Shown here in pieces: positions 1-8,073 of a stretch of 64,000 nucleotides of DNA. Below the pieces are notes generated by a model. It was given only the letters and a program-made list of their open reading frames with translations, was not told where the DNA came from and ran no database searches. Location of the stretch: NCBI GenBank assembly GCA_963668655.2, contig CAXXPQ010000002.1:1550001-1614000 (forward strand). The letters run 5' to 3'. The translations under genes and the position numbers were made by a program. How positions within the stretch are numbered: the first letter of the stretch is position 1; each line of letters starts with the position of its first letter. The DNA comes from G963668655 sp963668655 (GTDB lineage Bacteria > Myxococcota_A > SURF-8).

Positions 1-1
1 G

Positions 2-1123
2 GAGGCGGACTGCTCGATCCTTGCCATTTCGGGATGCCGGATCAACTACTACGAATGCCTGGGCGGCCGGTGCGTGGAAGCCACCGCCGACCTGGACAGC
101 TCCACCTGCAACGAACAGGCCGGCCACTGCGAACCCTATTACGAAACGGATTGCGAACGGCAGGAGGGATATTGCTCCCACTACTTGGCCGGTTGCGAGG
201 ACGGCAGCCACGATAGCGGAAGCTTCACGCAACTGGAATGTCCGGGAGGCCGCTCGGCGCTTTGCTGCCTGCCGGACGTGCTCTGCAACGACAATCACGA
301 TTGCCCGGATTCCACCTGCATCGGTTTTTCCGGTCTACCCAACTGTGCTCAGATCAGCCACTCCTGCAGTCAGGACGGGGAGTGCGACAGCCAGGAAACG
401 ATTTTCGAGGACAGTTTCTGCAACGAGGAGACCGGTTATTGCGAACCCTGGAACGGTGCGGCGTGCCAGGACCAGGGCGGCTACTGCACATACTTCATGG
501 ACGGCTGCGAGGAGGGATACGGAGAGTCCTCGGATCTCTTGGGCTGCATGGGCGGCTATTCGGGCCTGTGCTGCCTTCCCGAACAAAACAACTGCGTCGG
601 TCCGGATGAAACGGGTATGATCGGCGGGCCAGATTGCTGCGCCGGACTGACCTCAACGGAAGCGGTGGTGCAAGGCGAAGACGGTGAGTGCTATTACTAC
701 GACTGCGCCTGCTTCTTCTGTATTCGGGCGGAAGACGGTTTCTGCGATCGGGACAACAACGAAAACGCCTGCAACAGTACGGATTGCCTGGAGGAGTATT
801 GCGAATCGGATTCCGACTGCCCGGCGGAAAGCTGTTACGAAGTTCCGTCCGGAGGTCCGCTTCCCATGTGCGTGCAGGTGTTTCCCTCCTGTTCGAGGGA
901 GCATGTATGTGAATGGGAGGAAATCTCCGCCTACGGGGAAATCTGTGATTCGGGAGTGGGGCTTTGCCGGGAACAGTTCTACGAATGCTCGGAATTCAGC
1001 GGTACCTGCGTTTCTTGGATGAGCGACTGCCCGCAAGGAACCTACAGGGAAGAACGCGTTTCCTGCGGGGACATGGTGTGTGCGGGCGGCTGCGCCTGCT
1101 GTCTGCCGTACGATTCGCCCTGA
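2..1123 (+). CDS. Cys-rich secreted/surface protein, 5'-truncated
   Basis: The reading frame is open from the first bases of the window, so the true start and any signal peptide lie upstream. The product is extremely Cys- and acid-rich. Two blocks ending in CCLP are clearly related: one around bases 100-285 (YCSHYLAGCEDG, then CPGG and ALCCLP) and one around 425-585 (YCTYFMDGCEEG, then CMGG and GLCCLP). A third, looser block ends the protein (CACCLPYD). Between them are CxxDxDC-type segments (NDNHDCPDSTC, ESDSDCPAESC). The even spacing of Cys suggests many disulfides in an extracytoplasmic protein. No family is recognised and no function is proposed. It reads out of the same Cys-rich vocabulary as the lipoprotein at 45622-46893. 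Confidence 0.75.
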   Translation, partial: EADCSILAISGCRINYYECLGGRCVEATADLDSSTCNEQAGHCEPYYETDCERQEGYCSHYLAGCEDGSHDSGSFTQLECPGGRSALCCLPDVLCNDNHDCPDSTCIGFSGLPNCAQISHSCSQDGECDSQETIFEDSFCNEETGYCEPWNGAACQDQGGYCTYFMDGCEEGYGESSDLLGCMGGYSGLCCLPEQNNCVGPDETGMIGGPDCCAGLTSTEAVVQGEDGECYYYDCACFFCIRAEDGFCDRDNNENACNSTDCLEEYCESDSDCPAESCYEVPSGGPLPMCVQVFPSCSREHVCEWEEISAYGEICDSGVGLCREQFYECSEFSGTCVSWMSDCPQGTYREERVSCGDMVCAGGCACCLPYDSP

Positions 1124-1229
1124 AAAGCGTGCTGAGACGTTGATGCGCTACGCGGGGCATTGACAGGCGACGAGGTTTGCCCGTAGGATAGCGCCGGGGT
1201 AAGTGAAATCCCCAGGGGAGATATGACCG

Positions 1230-1496
1230 GTGCAACCGTCCCGAAAAATCAAGACGATTCTCTTTCTGGTGCTTCTTTTGGCGGTCATCGCCGTTCTGGT
1301 GCTGGCGTCCGAAAATCCCCAACCCCGGCCCCCGATTCCTCGCGACGCGCGCCATCGAGGTCTGACCGACTGGAAGGACTGCATGCCTTGTCACGACGCG
1401 GAAGGAATGCATCCGCTGAAACCCTCCCACCCGCTGAAAGACGACCTGTGCTTCCGTTGCCACGACTTCGAATCGGCGAAAGGCGAAAATCCGTGA
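1230..1496 (+). CDS. Small membrane-anchored protein with two CxxCH haem motifs
   Basis: An 88-residue protein starting at GTG 1230, with GGGGAG nine bases upstream. Residues 8-26 form one hydrophobic segment (signal anchor or signal peptide). The rest is a short soluble tail with two c-type haem attachment motifs, CMPCH and CFRCH, about 24 residues apart, with extra His residues between them that could act as distal ligands. It resembles a minimal multihaem cytochrome c module facing the periplasm. The stop codon overlaps the GTG start of the downstream AddB-like gene (GTGA at 1493-1496), so the two are probably translationally coupled. Electron transfer is inferred; no partner is visible. 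Confidence 0.7.
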   Translation: MQPSRKIKTILFLVLLLAVIAVLVLASENPQPRPPIPRDARHRGLTDWKDCMPCHDAEGMHPLKPSHPLKDDLCFRCHDFESAKGENP

Positions 1497-4400
1497 ACGC
1501 GCCGGGCATCCTGACCGTTCACCCCACGCTTTACCGCGCCGCCGTCCGCACCCGGCGGGATCTGGAATCCGCGTCCGGACGCACGCTGTTTTTTCGAAGC
1601 CATCTCACGTTTTCCGATCTTGTGGAGATCCTGCGGCGGTCCGTGCTTCCGGAAAAACGATTGGCCTCGGATCTGGCCTTGCGGCGCATGACGGAGGACG
1701 TCCTGTCCGGCCACGGAGACGGCGGGCGCGTTTCCGAAACCCCGCCGGAGTTTCTGACGGAGGCCGTGCTTGCGCTTTTTCGGCGGCTGGATCTGCTTCC
1801 TCCGAATCTGCGCGGGTCGCGGGCGATATCGGCGCTGCTTCCTTCCGGCGCGAAAGGCGTCTGGTTGCGCGAGGTCCACGCGGCGTGGAGAAAAAGACTG
1901 GAGCGCGCCGAATGGGCGACGCCCGGAGACGTGCTGGCGCGATTTACGGAAAACGCTGGCGGCCGTCCGGCGGGTCTGGACGGTGTGGAGGAACTCCGCT
2001 TCGAAGGCTTCGTGGATCCCGCGCCGCTGGAGCGGGAGGCCATGGCGGCGTTTTCCGCATGGCTTCCCACCCGGTTCGACTTCGAGCTTCTGCACGCACG
2101 GCCGGACCTTTTCTCGCCTTTGGAGCCGCTGCTGAACCGCATCGAAAAAACGGGCGCCATAGGCCATGCCGCGCCGGAAGTCGCCTTCGTCGAACCGCTT
2201 CTGGCGGCGGACGAAAACCGCCTCGCCGCCGTCGATGCCTTTTTTCCGGCCGTGGAGAACGTCCGGACTCCGGGCGAGGTTCCCTTTCCGGACCCGCGAA
2301 TCCGGCTGTTTCGGCCCGCGGACCTTTCCGCCCAGGTTCGCCTGGCGGCGTTCCGTATCCGGAAGGCTTTGGCGGAGGGAATGGACCCGGCCGACATGGC
2401 GGTCGTCGTTCCGGATCTGGAGCGTCTGCGCACCGATCTGCGACGGGCCATTCTGGAAGACGGCCTGCCCATTGCCTACCATCGCTCGGTTTCCGTGCTG
2501 GACGCGCCCTGCCTGGGCTGGATGCGGCGTTTGTACGACGTTCTGAGCGGAGAGGTTTCGATCGCCGAACTGGCCGCGCTGGCCCGTTCGGCGCGGCCGT
2601 TCGGGCTCGGTCCCGAAACGCGTTCCGACGAGATGCTGGAAACGGCGGAAGCCCTGATGGGTCGCCGGGGGGTGGAACTCCTGGAAGAGCGGGACTGGAA
2701 GCGGGCGGTTTCGATGGGCGTCCGAGACGAAACGGAACGGGAGGCGTTGGAAGCGCTGGAAGCCTGGCGGACCTGGCTTTCGGACTGGAGAAAACGGCGC
2801 ACGCCGGAAGCATGGATCGAACGGATTCTGAAAGAACTGGACCGGCTTCGGCTGCCGTTTTACCGATCGGTTCACGAGCGACGGCGCTTCGTGCTTGGCC
2901 ATCACGCCCTGGAAACCGCGCGACGGATTCTGGAGGAATGGCGATCGGAAGTCGCGGGCGAGGCGGCGGAGACGGACGTGCGGCTTTCCGCGTCTTTGTT
3001 TCTGAGCCGGCTTTTCCGTCTTCTGGATCTTTCCATCCGGTTGCGCAGCGGTCCGGAGCCTGAAACCGTGGCCGTGCTCGGCCCGGAGGAGGCGGCGGAA
3101 GCGGAATACCGCCGGATTTTCCTTCTGGACCTGAACGACGGAATCTTTCCGAAACTCAAGGAAAATCCGGGAATGCTTGCGGAAACGGAAAGGCATCGGA
3201 TCAACCGCGCGGCGGGCGGGATCCTTCTGCCCGGGCTCTCGAACCGGTTCTTCCGGGAGCGCATGCAGTTCGTCCGCATGCTGACGAAATGCGGGGAAGT
3301 GGAGCTGTACGTCCCGGTTCGGGATGCCGACGGCAAGGAGCTTTCGCCCTCTCCCTTCATCGCGAAGGCCATGGCGGCGATGGAAACGGAAAACGAAACC
3401 GCGCCGCCCGACCCGCCCGCCGAACGATTGCGGGCGGCGGCGGCATGGGCCGGGGCGACGGCGAACGACGCGGCGGCGGCGGATTTCGCGGACGAAAACG
3501 GCGCGGAAACTCTGCTCCGCCTGGTGGAGAAAGCCCGCATCGGAAAACGCCGGGACGCATTTCTGCGGGATTTCACGGATGACCGCCGGGCGGAAAGGGC
3601 GGATGCCCACACGGGGAACATAGATCCGGACGTATACGCCGCGTACGACTGTGCGCCTTCCTGCTACAGTTCCTCGGCCTTCGAGGATTACGCCGACTGC
3701 CCCTTCAAGTATTTCGCGAATCGCGTTTTGAAGGCGGAACCGTGGCAAACGGAACCGGAGGCGCTGGACGCGCGGGAAGCGGGGGCGGCGCTTCATCGGG
3801 TGATGATGGAACTTTTGCGGGATCGCCTCGACGAAATCCGGAACGATCCGGATCGGGCGGAAATGCTTGCCTTTACGCGGCTGAAGGAACTTTTCGGGGC
3901 CGATTCCGATATGCTGCCGGAACGCCGGAGACGGATCGCGGAACTGGAGGCCGGGCGCTGGGCGGGACGAATCCGACGCTATTTCGAGCGCTGGGGCGCG
4001 GATTTCGACGTGATGCGACCCATTCATTTCGAGAAGGCTTTCGGAGACGGCGGGGCGGATTCCCTTCTGCCGGATCTTTCCATTACGGACGAACACGGCG
4101 CGTTCCGGATCTGCGGTCGCCTGGATCGCGTGGACGTAGGGGTGGACGGTCGCCTGCGGGTGGTGGACTACAAGTCGGGCGGGCGGGAAAGCGTTTCCGG
4201 AAAGCTGGATTCCGAGCAGTTCGGCCGTTCGTCCTTCCAGATGCCCGTTTACATGCTGGCGCTTGCCCAGGCCGTGAAAAACAACGAGAACAAGGACGAT
4301 CCGTTTCGCATTCACGCCCGCTACGAACTGCTGAAAGAGCCGGAAAAACCGAGGGAAACCAGGGAACCCCTGACGACGGCGGATGGCGGTTTTCTGGATA

Positions 4401-4564
4401 TCCGGCCGGGGGAAGACGAGACGGGGGACCGGAATCTGGCCGGCCGTCTGGCCGACATGGTCCGCGCCATGCGGGCGGGGCGTTTCGCCGTGGCTCCACG
4501 CACCTGCCGGTACTGTCCCTTCGCAACCGTCTGCCGGATTCGCAACTATCCGAAACCGAAATGA
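1493..4564 (+). CDS. addB: AddB-type PD-(D/E)XK exonuclease with 4Fe-4S cluster
   Basis: A 1023-residue protein of the AddB/RexB-like nuclease family, which works with AddA in processing double-strand breaks for recombination. The GTG start at 1493 overlaps the stop of the haem protein; a more upstream ATG at 1223 would swallow that gene. The N-terminal two thirds is helicase-like, with the family motif DLNDGIFPKLKENPGML, but I see no Walker A motif. The nuclease domain contains FEDYADCPFKYF and the catalytic DYK (D892-K894). Cys736, Cys1005, Cys1008 and Cys1014 give the C-x(~268)-CxxC-x5-C pattern of the AddB iron-sulfur cluster. No addA is present in the window. The stop overlaps an ATGA next to dut. 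Confidence 0.85.
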   Translation: MNAPGILTVHPTLYRAAVRTRRDLESASGRTLFFRSHLTFSDLVEILRRSVLPEKRLASDLALRRMTEDVLSGHGDGGRVSETPPEFLTEAVLALFRRLDLLPPNLRGSRAISALLPSGAKGVWLREVHAAWRKRLERAEWATPGDVLARFTENAGGRPAGLDGVEELRFEGFVDPAPLEREAMAAFSAWLPTRFDFELLHARPDLFSPLEPLLNRIEKTGAIGHAAPEVAFVEPLLAADENRLAAVDAFFPAVENVRTPGEVPFPDPRIRLFRPADLSAQVRLAAFRIRKALAEGMDPADMAVVVPDLERLRTDLRRAILEDGLPIAYHRSVSVLDAPCLGWMRRLYDVLSGEVSIAELAALARSARPFGLGPETRSDEMLETAEALMGRRGVELLEERDWKRAVSMGVRDETEREALEALEAWRTWLSDWRKRRTPEAWIERILKELDRLRLPFYRSVHERRRFVLGHHALETARRILEEWRSEVAGEAAETDVRLSASLFLSRLFRLLDLSIRLRSGPEPETVAVLGPEEAAEAEYRRIFLLDLNDGIFPKLKENPGMLAETERHRINRAAGGILLPGLSNRFFRERMQFVRMLTKCGEVELYVPVRDADGKELSPSPFIAKAMAAMETENETAPPDPPAERLRAAAAWAGATANDAAAADFADENGAETLLRLVEKARIGKRRDAFLRDFTDDRRAERADAHTGNIDPDVYAAYDCAPSCYSSSAFEDYADCPFKYFANRVLKAEPWQTEPEALDAREAGAALHRVMMELLRDRLDEIRNDPDRAEMLAFTRLKELFGADSDMLPERRRRIAELEAGRWAGRIRRYFERWGADFDVMRPIHFEKAFGDGGADSLLPDLSITDEHGAFRICGRLDRVDVGVDGRLRVVDYKSGGRESVSGKLDSEQFGRSSFQMPVYMLALAQAVKNNENKDDPFRIHARYELLKEPEKPRETREPLTTADGGFLDIRPGEDETGDRNLAGRLADMVRAMRAGRFAVAPRTCRYCPFATVCRIRNYPKPK

Positions 4565-4575
4565 GGAGAAATGAC

Positions 4576-5031
4576 GTGGCCGAAAACATCGACGTGGACA
4601 TCATACGTTGCCGGGAAGGCTTCGAGGATCTGGATCTGCCGCGATACGAAACCGTCGGGTCGGCGGGCATGGACCTGCGCGCCGCCGTAAGCGAGCCGCT
4701 CGTGATCCCGCCTTCCGGCCGGGCGCTGGTGCCCACTGGACTGGCCATCGCCTTGCCGGATGGCGCGGAGGCCCAGGTGCGGCCCCGCAGCGGCCTGGCG
4801 GTGAAACACGGTGTCACCGTGTTGAACGCGCCCGGGACGGTGGATTCGGATTATCGCGGAGAGATCCGGGTGGCGCTGGTGAATCTAGGCGCGGAGCCCT
4901 TCGCCATCGAGCGCGGCGAGCGCATCGCGCAACTGGTGGTGGCCGCCGTGGCGAAGGCCCGCTGGGTGGTGAGGGAGCGCCTGGATGAAACCGATCGCGG
5001 AGCGGGCGGCTTCGGGCATACGGGGCGCTGA
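4576..5031 (+). CDS. dut: dUTP diphosphatase (dUTPase)
   Basis: Hydrolyses dUTP to dUMP and pyrophosphate, keeping uracil out of DNA and feeding dTMP synthesis. All five trimeric-dUTPase motifs are present in order: SAGMDLRA, RPRSGLAVKHG, NAPGTVDSDYRGE, RGERIAQLVV and the C-terminal GAGGFGHTGR. GTG 4576 is chosen because GAGGAG sits seven bases before it and it gives 151 residues, the normal length. An ATG at 4561 overlaps the addB stop but has no spaced ribosome site. The gene is the last of the plus-strand run and converges with the porin gene after only 21 bases. Confidence 0.95.
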   Translation: MAENIDVDIIRCREGFEDLDLPRYETVGSAGMDLRAAVSEPLVIPPSGRALVPTGLAIALPDGAEAQVRPRSGLAVKHGVTVLNAPGTVDSDYRGEIRVALVNLGAEPFAIERGERIAQLVVAAVAKARWVVRERLDETDRGAGGFGHTGR

Positions 5032-5052
5032 AAGGGCGGCCAAACCGCCGGA

Positions 5053-6867
5053 TCAGAACTTGGCCTGTAAAATGGCGGCCAGACCCACGCGATCGGTGAT
5101 GGAGCTGTCCTCGAACTTCTTGTAGAGCAGCTCGCTGTCATCGGAGGAGGTGGCCAGCTTGACCTGGTTGCTGTCGTGGGTGTAGTTCACTTCGAGCAGG
5201 AAGGTCATGAAGTCGGAAATGTCGAACTCCACGTCCAGTTTGGCTTCCATGATATTGAAGGCGTCCTTGCCCACCGGCAGGATCTCGATAGCGCGGCTGA
5301 AGGGCGACAGATAGGCCGTGGTGGCCGTACGGCGCTTCACCACCGCCACGGGCGAGCCCTTGTCTCCCCGGTAGGAGGCGGGCCGCTTGAAACCGCCCGA
5401 AAGTCCTACGGTGAGATAGGCGGGCTTGATGTGGTAGTCCACCGAGAGGATGCCGTACAGTTCCGGCTTGGCGTCCGCTTTTTTCGGCAGCGCCTGGAAG
5501 GGCACGTATCCGGGGGTGTCGAAGAGCAGGAATTCCAGGCTGCGGTAGGCGGCTTCCAGGTGGGCGCGGAAGTAGTCGTACTTCATTTTGAAGGCCAGAA
5601 GCGCCGCCGGGGCGTGGAAGTCGCTCGTTCCGTCGGTCTTGTCCGGGTTCTGGAGATTCTGTCCCAGGAAGGTGAATTCACCCGAAATCATGAAGGAAAA
5701 CTCGCCGGGGACGTACTCGTCGTGGCGGGTGAGCTCCAGCCGTTTTCTGGGATCGTTCTGATACAGGCGCAGGTCCAGCCGGTCGCCGATGGGCAGCCCC
5801 ATGGCATAGGAGACGCGCGCGGAGGCGCCCCAGGCCAGGATATCGTCGTCGCCGCCGCCTATGTCCTCGGGAATGTTGGGGTTGTCGCCCTTCTGGATGA
5901 CGCCGCCGTTGGCCTCGAACTTCAGGCCGTCGATGATGTTCACGCCGCCGCCGAAGAGTCCCGCATAGACCGTCTCCGTGGGCACGCGTTCGGTGTTCTG
6001 CTTGTCCTTTTTGGGCTGGAGGTGCGTTTTCACGCCCGCGAAGACGTAGAAGCGCGGATGCTCGAATCCCAGGCGCAGGCCGGGAACCGAATCGGCGTTC
6101 TGGGGAAAACTGGTCTGTCCGGCCCAGGAGAGATCGTAGTGGAAACCCAGCATGAAGCGGTCCGCGTCGAAGGGAAAGGCCGTCAGGTCCAGGATCATGG
6201 ACTTCTTGCCGTCGTGATCGAAGATGTAACCCAGCCGGAGGAAGGTGCCGTCGTCGGCCACGCCGGTTTCCGTCTCGCCCGTCACCTGGTCGGAGGCCAG
6301 CTTGAAACGCAGCACCAGCGCCGCCTCGGCCAGCATGCCGGGGATGTAGCCGTCCGAGTAGTGGTGCAGCACCAGATGGGTGTGGTTGATGTCCACCGGA
6401 TGCATTTCCCCGGCGTCACCGATGAACTGGGATTCGGGCTTCTGGCCGATGGCCATGCTGGGACTGAACTCGTCGTTTTCACGTAGGTTGCTGTCCGCGA
6501 AGGTAAAGCTGATCTTGGTGTCGATGTGGTCGCTGAGACGGAATTTTCCCTTTTCCTCCACCTTGGCTTCGGGCGCTTCTTCCGCCGGAGCGGTCGTCCG
6601 GGCCGCCTTTTCGGTCTCCGCCTTCAATGTCGCCAGGGCCTCCTCGGCCTTTTGAAGCGCCTCGTTGGCTTTTTGCAGGGCTTCATCGGCCCGCGCTTCC
6701 GCCTCGGTCTTCGCGGCGGGAGCGGCTTCGGCCGGGGTCTGTTCTTCGCCCGCAAGCGCGGATCCGTCGTCGGGCGTCGCCGGGGCGTCCGGAGCGGGAG
6801 CGTCCTGGGCGAAGGCGGGCGTGGCGGAAAGCAGAAGGATCAGAAAAAGCAGATGGAGCTGACGCAT
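5053..6867 (-). CDS. Porin-like outer-membrane beta-barrel with N-terminal coiled coil
   Basis: A 604-residue protein. Residues 1-20 form a signal peptide (cleavage after AFA). A Pro/Ala/Asp-rich stretch follows, then a heptad-like helix (residues about 52-90, repeats of EALQKA and EEALATLKAE), typical of porins that have a periplasmic coiled-coil or peptidoglycan-facing arm. The remainder alternates polar and aromatic residues as in barrel strands and ends in Phe (LAAILQAKF), the usual outer-membrane targeting signature. ATG 6867 is preceded by AGGAAA. It is the last gene of the minus-strand cluster after the nucleotidase and OB-fold lipoproteins, so uptake of their products is a plausible but unproven role. 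Confidence 0.75.
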   Translation of the reverse strand: MRQLHLLFLILLLSATPAFAQDAPAPDAPATPDDGSALAGEEQTPAEAAPAAKTEAEARADEALQKANEALQKAEEALATLKAETEKAARTTAPAEEAPEAKVEEKGKFRLSDHIDTKISFTFADSNLRENDEFSPSMAIGQKPESQFIGDAGEMHPVDINHTHLVLHHYSDGYIPGMLAEAALVLRFKLASDQVTGETETGVADDGTFLRLGYIFDHDGKKSMILDLTAFPFDADRFMLGFHYDLSWAGQTSFPQNADSVPGLRLGFEHPRFYVFAGVKTHLQPKKDKQNTERVPTETVYAGLFGGGVNIIDGLKFEANGGVIQKGDNPNIPEDIGGGDDDILAWGASARVSYAMGLPIGDRLDLRLYQNDPRKRLELTRHDEYVPGEFSFMISGEFTFLGQNLQNPDKTDGTSDFHAPAALLAFKMKYDYFRAHLEAAYRSLEFLLFDTPGYVPFQALPKKADAKPELYGILSVDYHIKPAYLTVGLSGGFKRPASYRGDKGSPVAVVKRRTATTAYLSPFSRAIEILPVGKDAFNIMEAKLDVEFDISDFMTFLLEVNYTHDSNQVKLATSSDDSELLYKKFEDSSITDRVGLAAILQAKF

Positions 6868-6966
6868 GGATTCGTTTCCTGTCTGTTGAGTGTTCCGGGA
6901 TTCCGTTTCGGTTTTCGCGAACCCGCGCTTTCGGGAACCGACGTTCGCGCGCACGGATCGGCGGGT

Positions 6967-8073
6967 TTACCCGCCCTCGAACGCGCAGGTGGTTTCGGGC
7001 ATGGCCCGGTCGCAGGTTTCGGGACGTTCCCCGACGCCCCACACGTCGCATTCGTCCCGGGGCACCAGGATCCATTCCGGGTCCGCCGACCAGTGCTGGC
7101 GCAGGTTGCCCACGATCTTTTCGATGGCGCCCTTGTAGGTGTAGGGATCGAACTCCGGCAGCGCTTCCTGAATGATGACGGTGATCTCTCCCTTGTCTCC
7201 CGCCCGGCCGACCCACTGGCCGTAATTGGCGTAGGAATACTCGTCGATGCCGCCCACGGTCACGTTTTCCACGGAAACCAGTCCGGATTCCAGCTTTTCC
7301 ATGGACTTGCGGTCCGCCAGCATGACGGCGGTGACGGGCACGGGCTCGGGCGGCGTGTAATAGTTGCAGAGCACCTTGTAATCCGGAAAAGAGATTTCCG
7401 TCAGGCCGTAGAATTCGGAGACGCTGCCGCCCACGTAGGACAGCACGTCCCCCCGGTCCACGGCCGGGGTGCTGTGGGTGTAGACATAGATGTGATTGTA
7501 TTCCGTTCCCTGGATGTCGGTGGCGTAGAAGCCGTCGATGGTGGCGTGGGTGACCACGATACGCCCCGTCTCCACCCGCATGTACGAGCCGTCCCAGGGG
7601 GTGGTGTCGATGTCGCCCTTCGGCCGCTGGGCCGTTTCCAGGGTGGGCGGCTCCAGGTGGATGGGCTCGGCCACGCCCACCACCAGTTCGTCCATGTCCT
7701 CCGCCAGGATGCGCACGTCGCCGAAGCCGGAATAAAGCGAAAGATCCACGTGCTGGCCGTGCGCCACGTCGAATTCCTCCCAGCCGTTGCGTCCCAGAAA
7801 CCCCGGGCGCGCCTGGAACTTCACGCGGCCTTTGTACTCGGGCATGGGAGAGCCGGTGTGATCCAGGGCCTCCACCTTCAACCGGACGGCGAGCATGTCG
7901 CCGAACTCCAGGGGCGATTCCGTGCTTCCCGCCTCGCTTTCAAGCGTGATCCGCAGGCTGGTCAGCCCTTCCAGGGCCTCCATATCGGCGGATTTCTCGC
8001 AGCCGAGCGGCGCGAGAACGGCGAACAGACTAATCCAGAGCGCCGTCCGTATAATCCGAACCGTCACTTCCAC
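6967..8073 (-). CDS. Lipoprotein with OB-fold-like domain
   Basis: A 368-residue lipoprotein with the lipobox LAPLGC (Cys25). The N-terminal third looks like an Ig/beta-sandwich segment. The C-terminal half resembles the OB-like repeats of the protein at 9978-12032: compare GLVSVENVTVGGIDEYSYAN here with HSLVKINDVTVLDEDAGYN there. Such OB folds often accompany secreted nucleases and bind nucleic acid or oligosaccharide. The GTG start at 8073 has GAGGT seven bases upstream and lies 44 bases inside the 3' end of the nucleotidase gene, implying translational coupling. No catalytic motif was seen. The function is inferred only from context. Confidence 0.6.
   Translation of the reverse strand: MEVTVRIIRTALWISLFAVLAPLGCEKSADMEALEGLTSLRITLESEAGSTESPLEFGDMLAVRLKVEALDHTGSPMPEYKGRVKFQARPGFLGRNGWEEFDVAHGQHVDLSLYSGFGDVRILAEDMDELVVGVAEPIHLEPPTLETAQRPKGDIDTTPWDGSYMRVETGRIVVTHATIDGFYATDIQGTEYNHIYVYTHSTPAVDRGDVLSYVGGSVSEFYGLTEISFPDYKVLCNYYTPPEPVPVTAVMLADRKSMEKLESGLVSVENVTVGGIDEYSYANYGQWVGRAGDKGEITVIIQEALPEFDPYTYKGAIEKIVGNLRQHWSADPEWILVPRDECDVWGVGERPETCDRAMPETTCAFEGG

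Noticed and set aside
1391..4315. Very long minus-strand open frame opposite addB
   Set aside because: Arg/Pro/Gln-rich translation without domains, entirely opposite a well-supported gene; a GC-rich shadow.
5032..5060. GGCGG/CCGCC hairpin between dut and the porin gene as a terminator
   Set aside because: The stem is only five base pairs and no T run follows on either strand.
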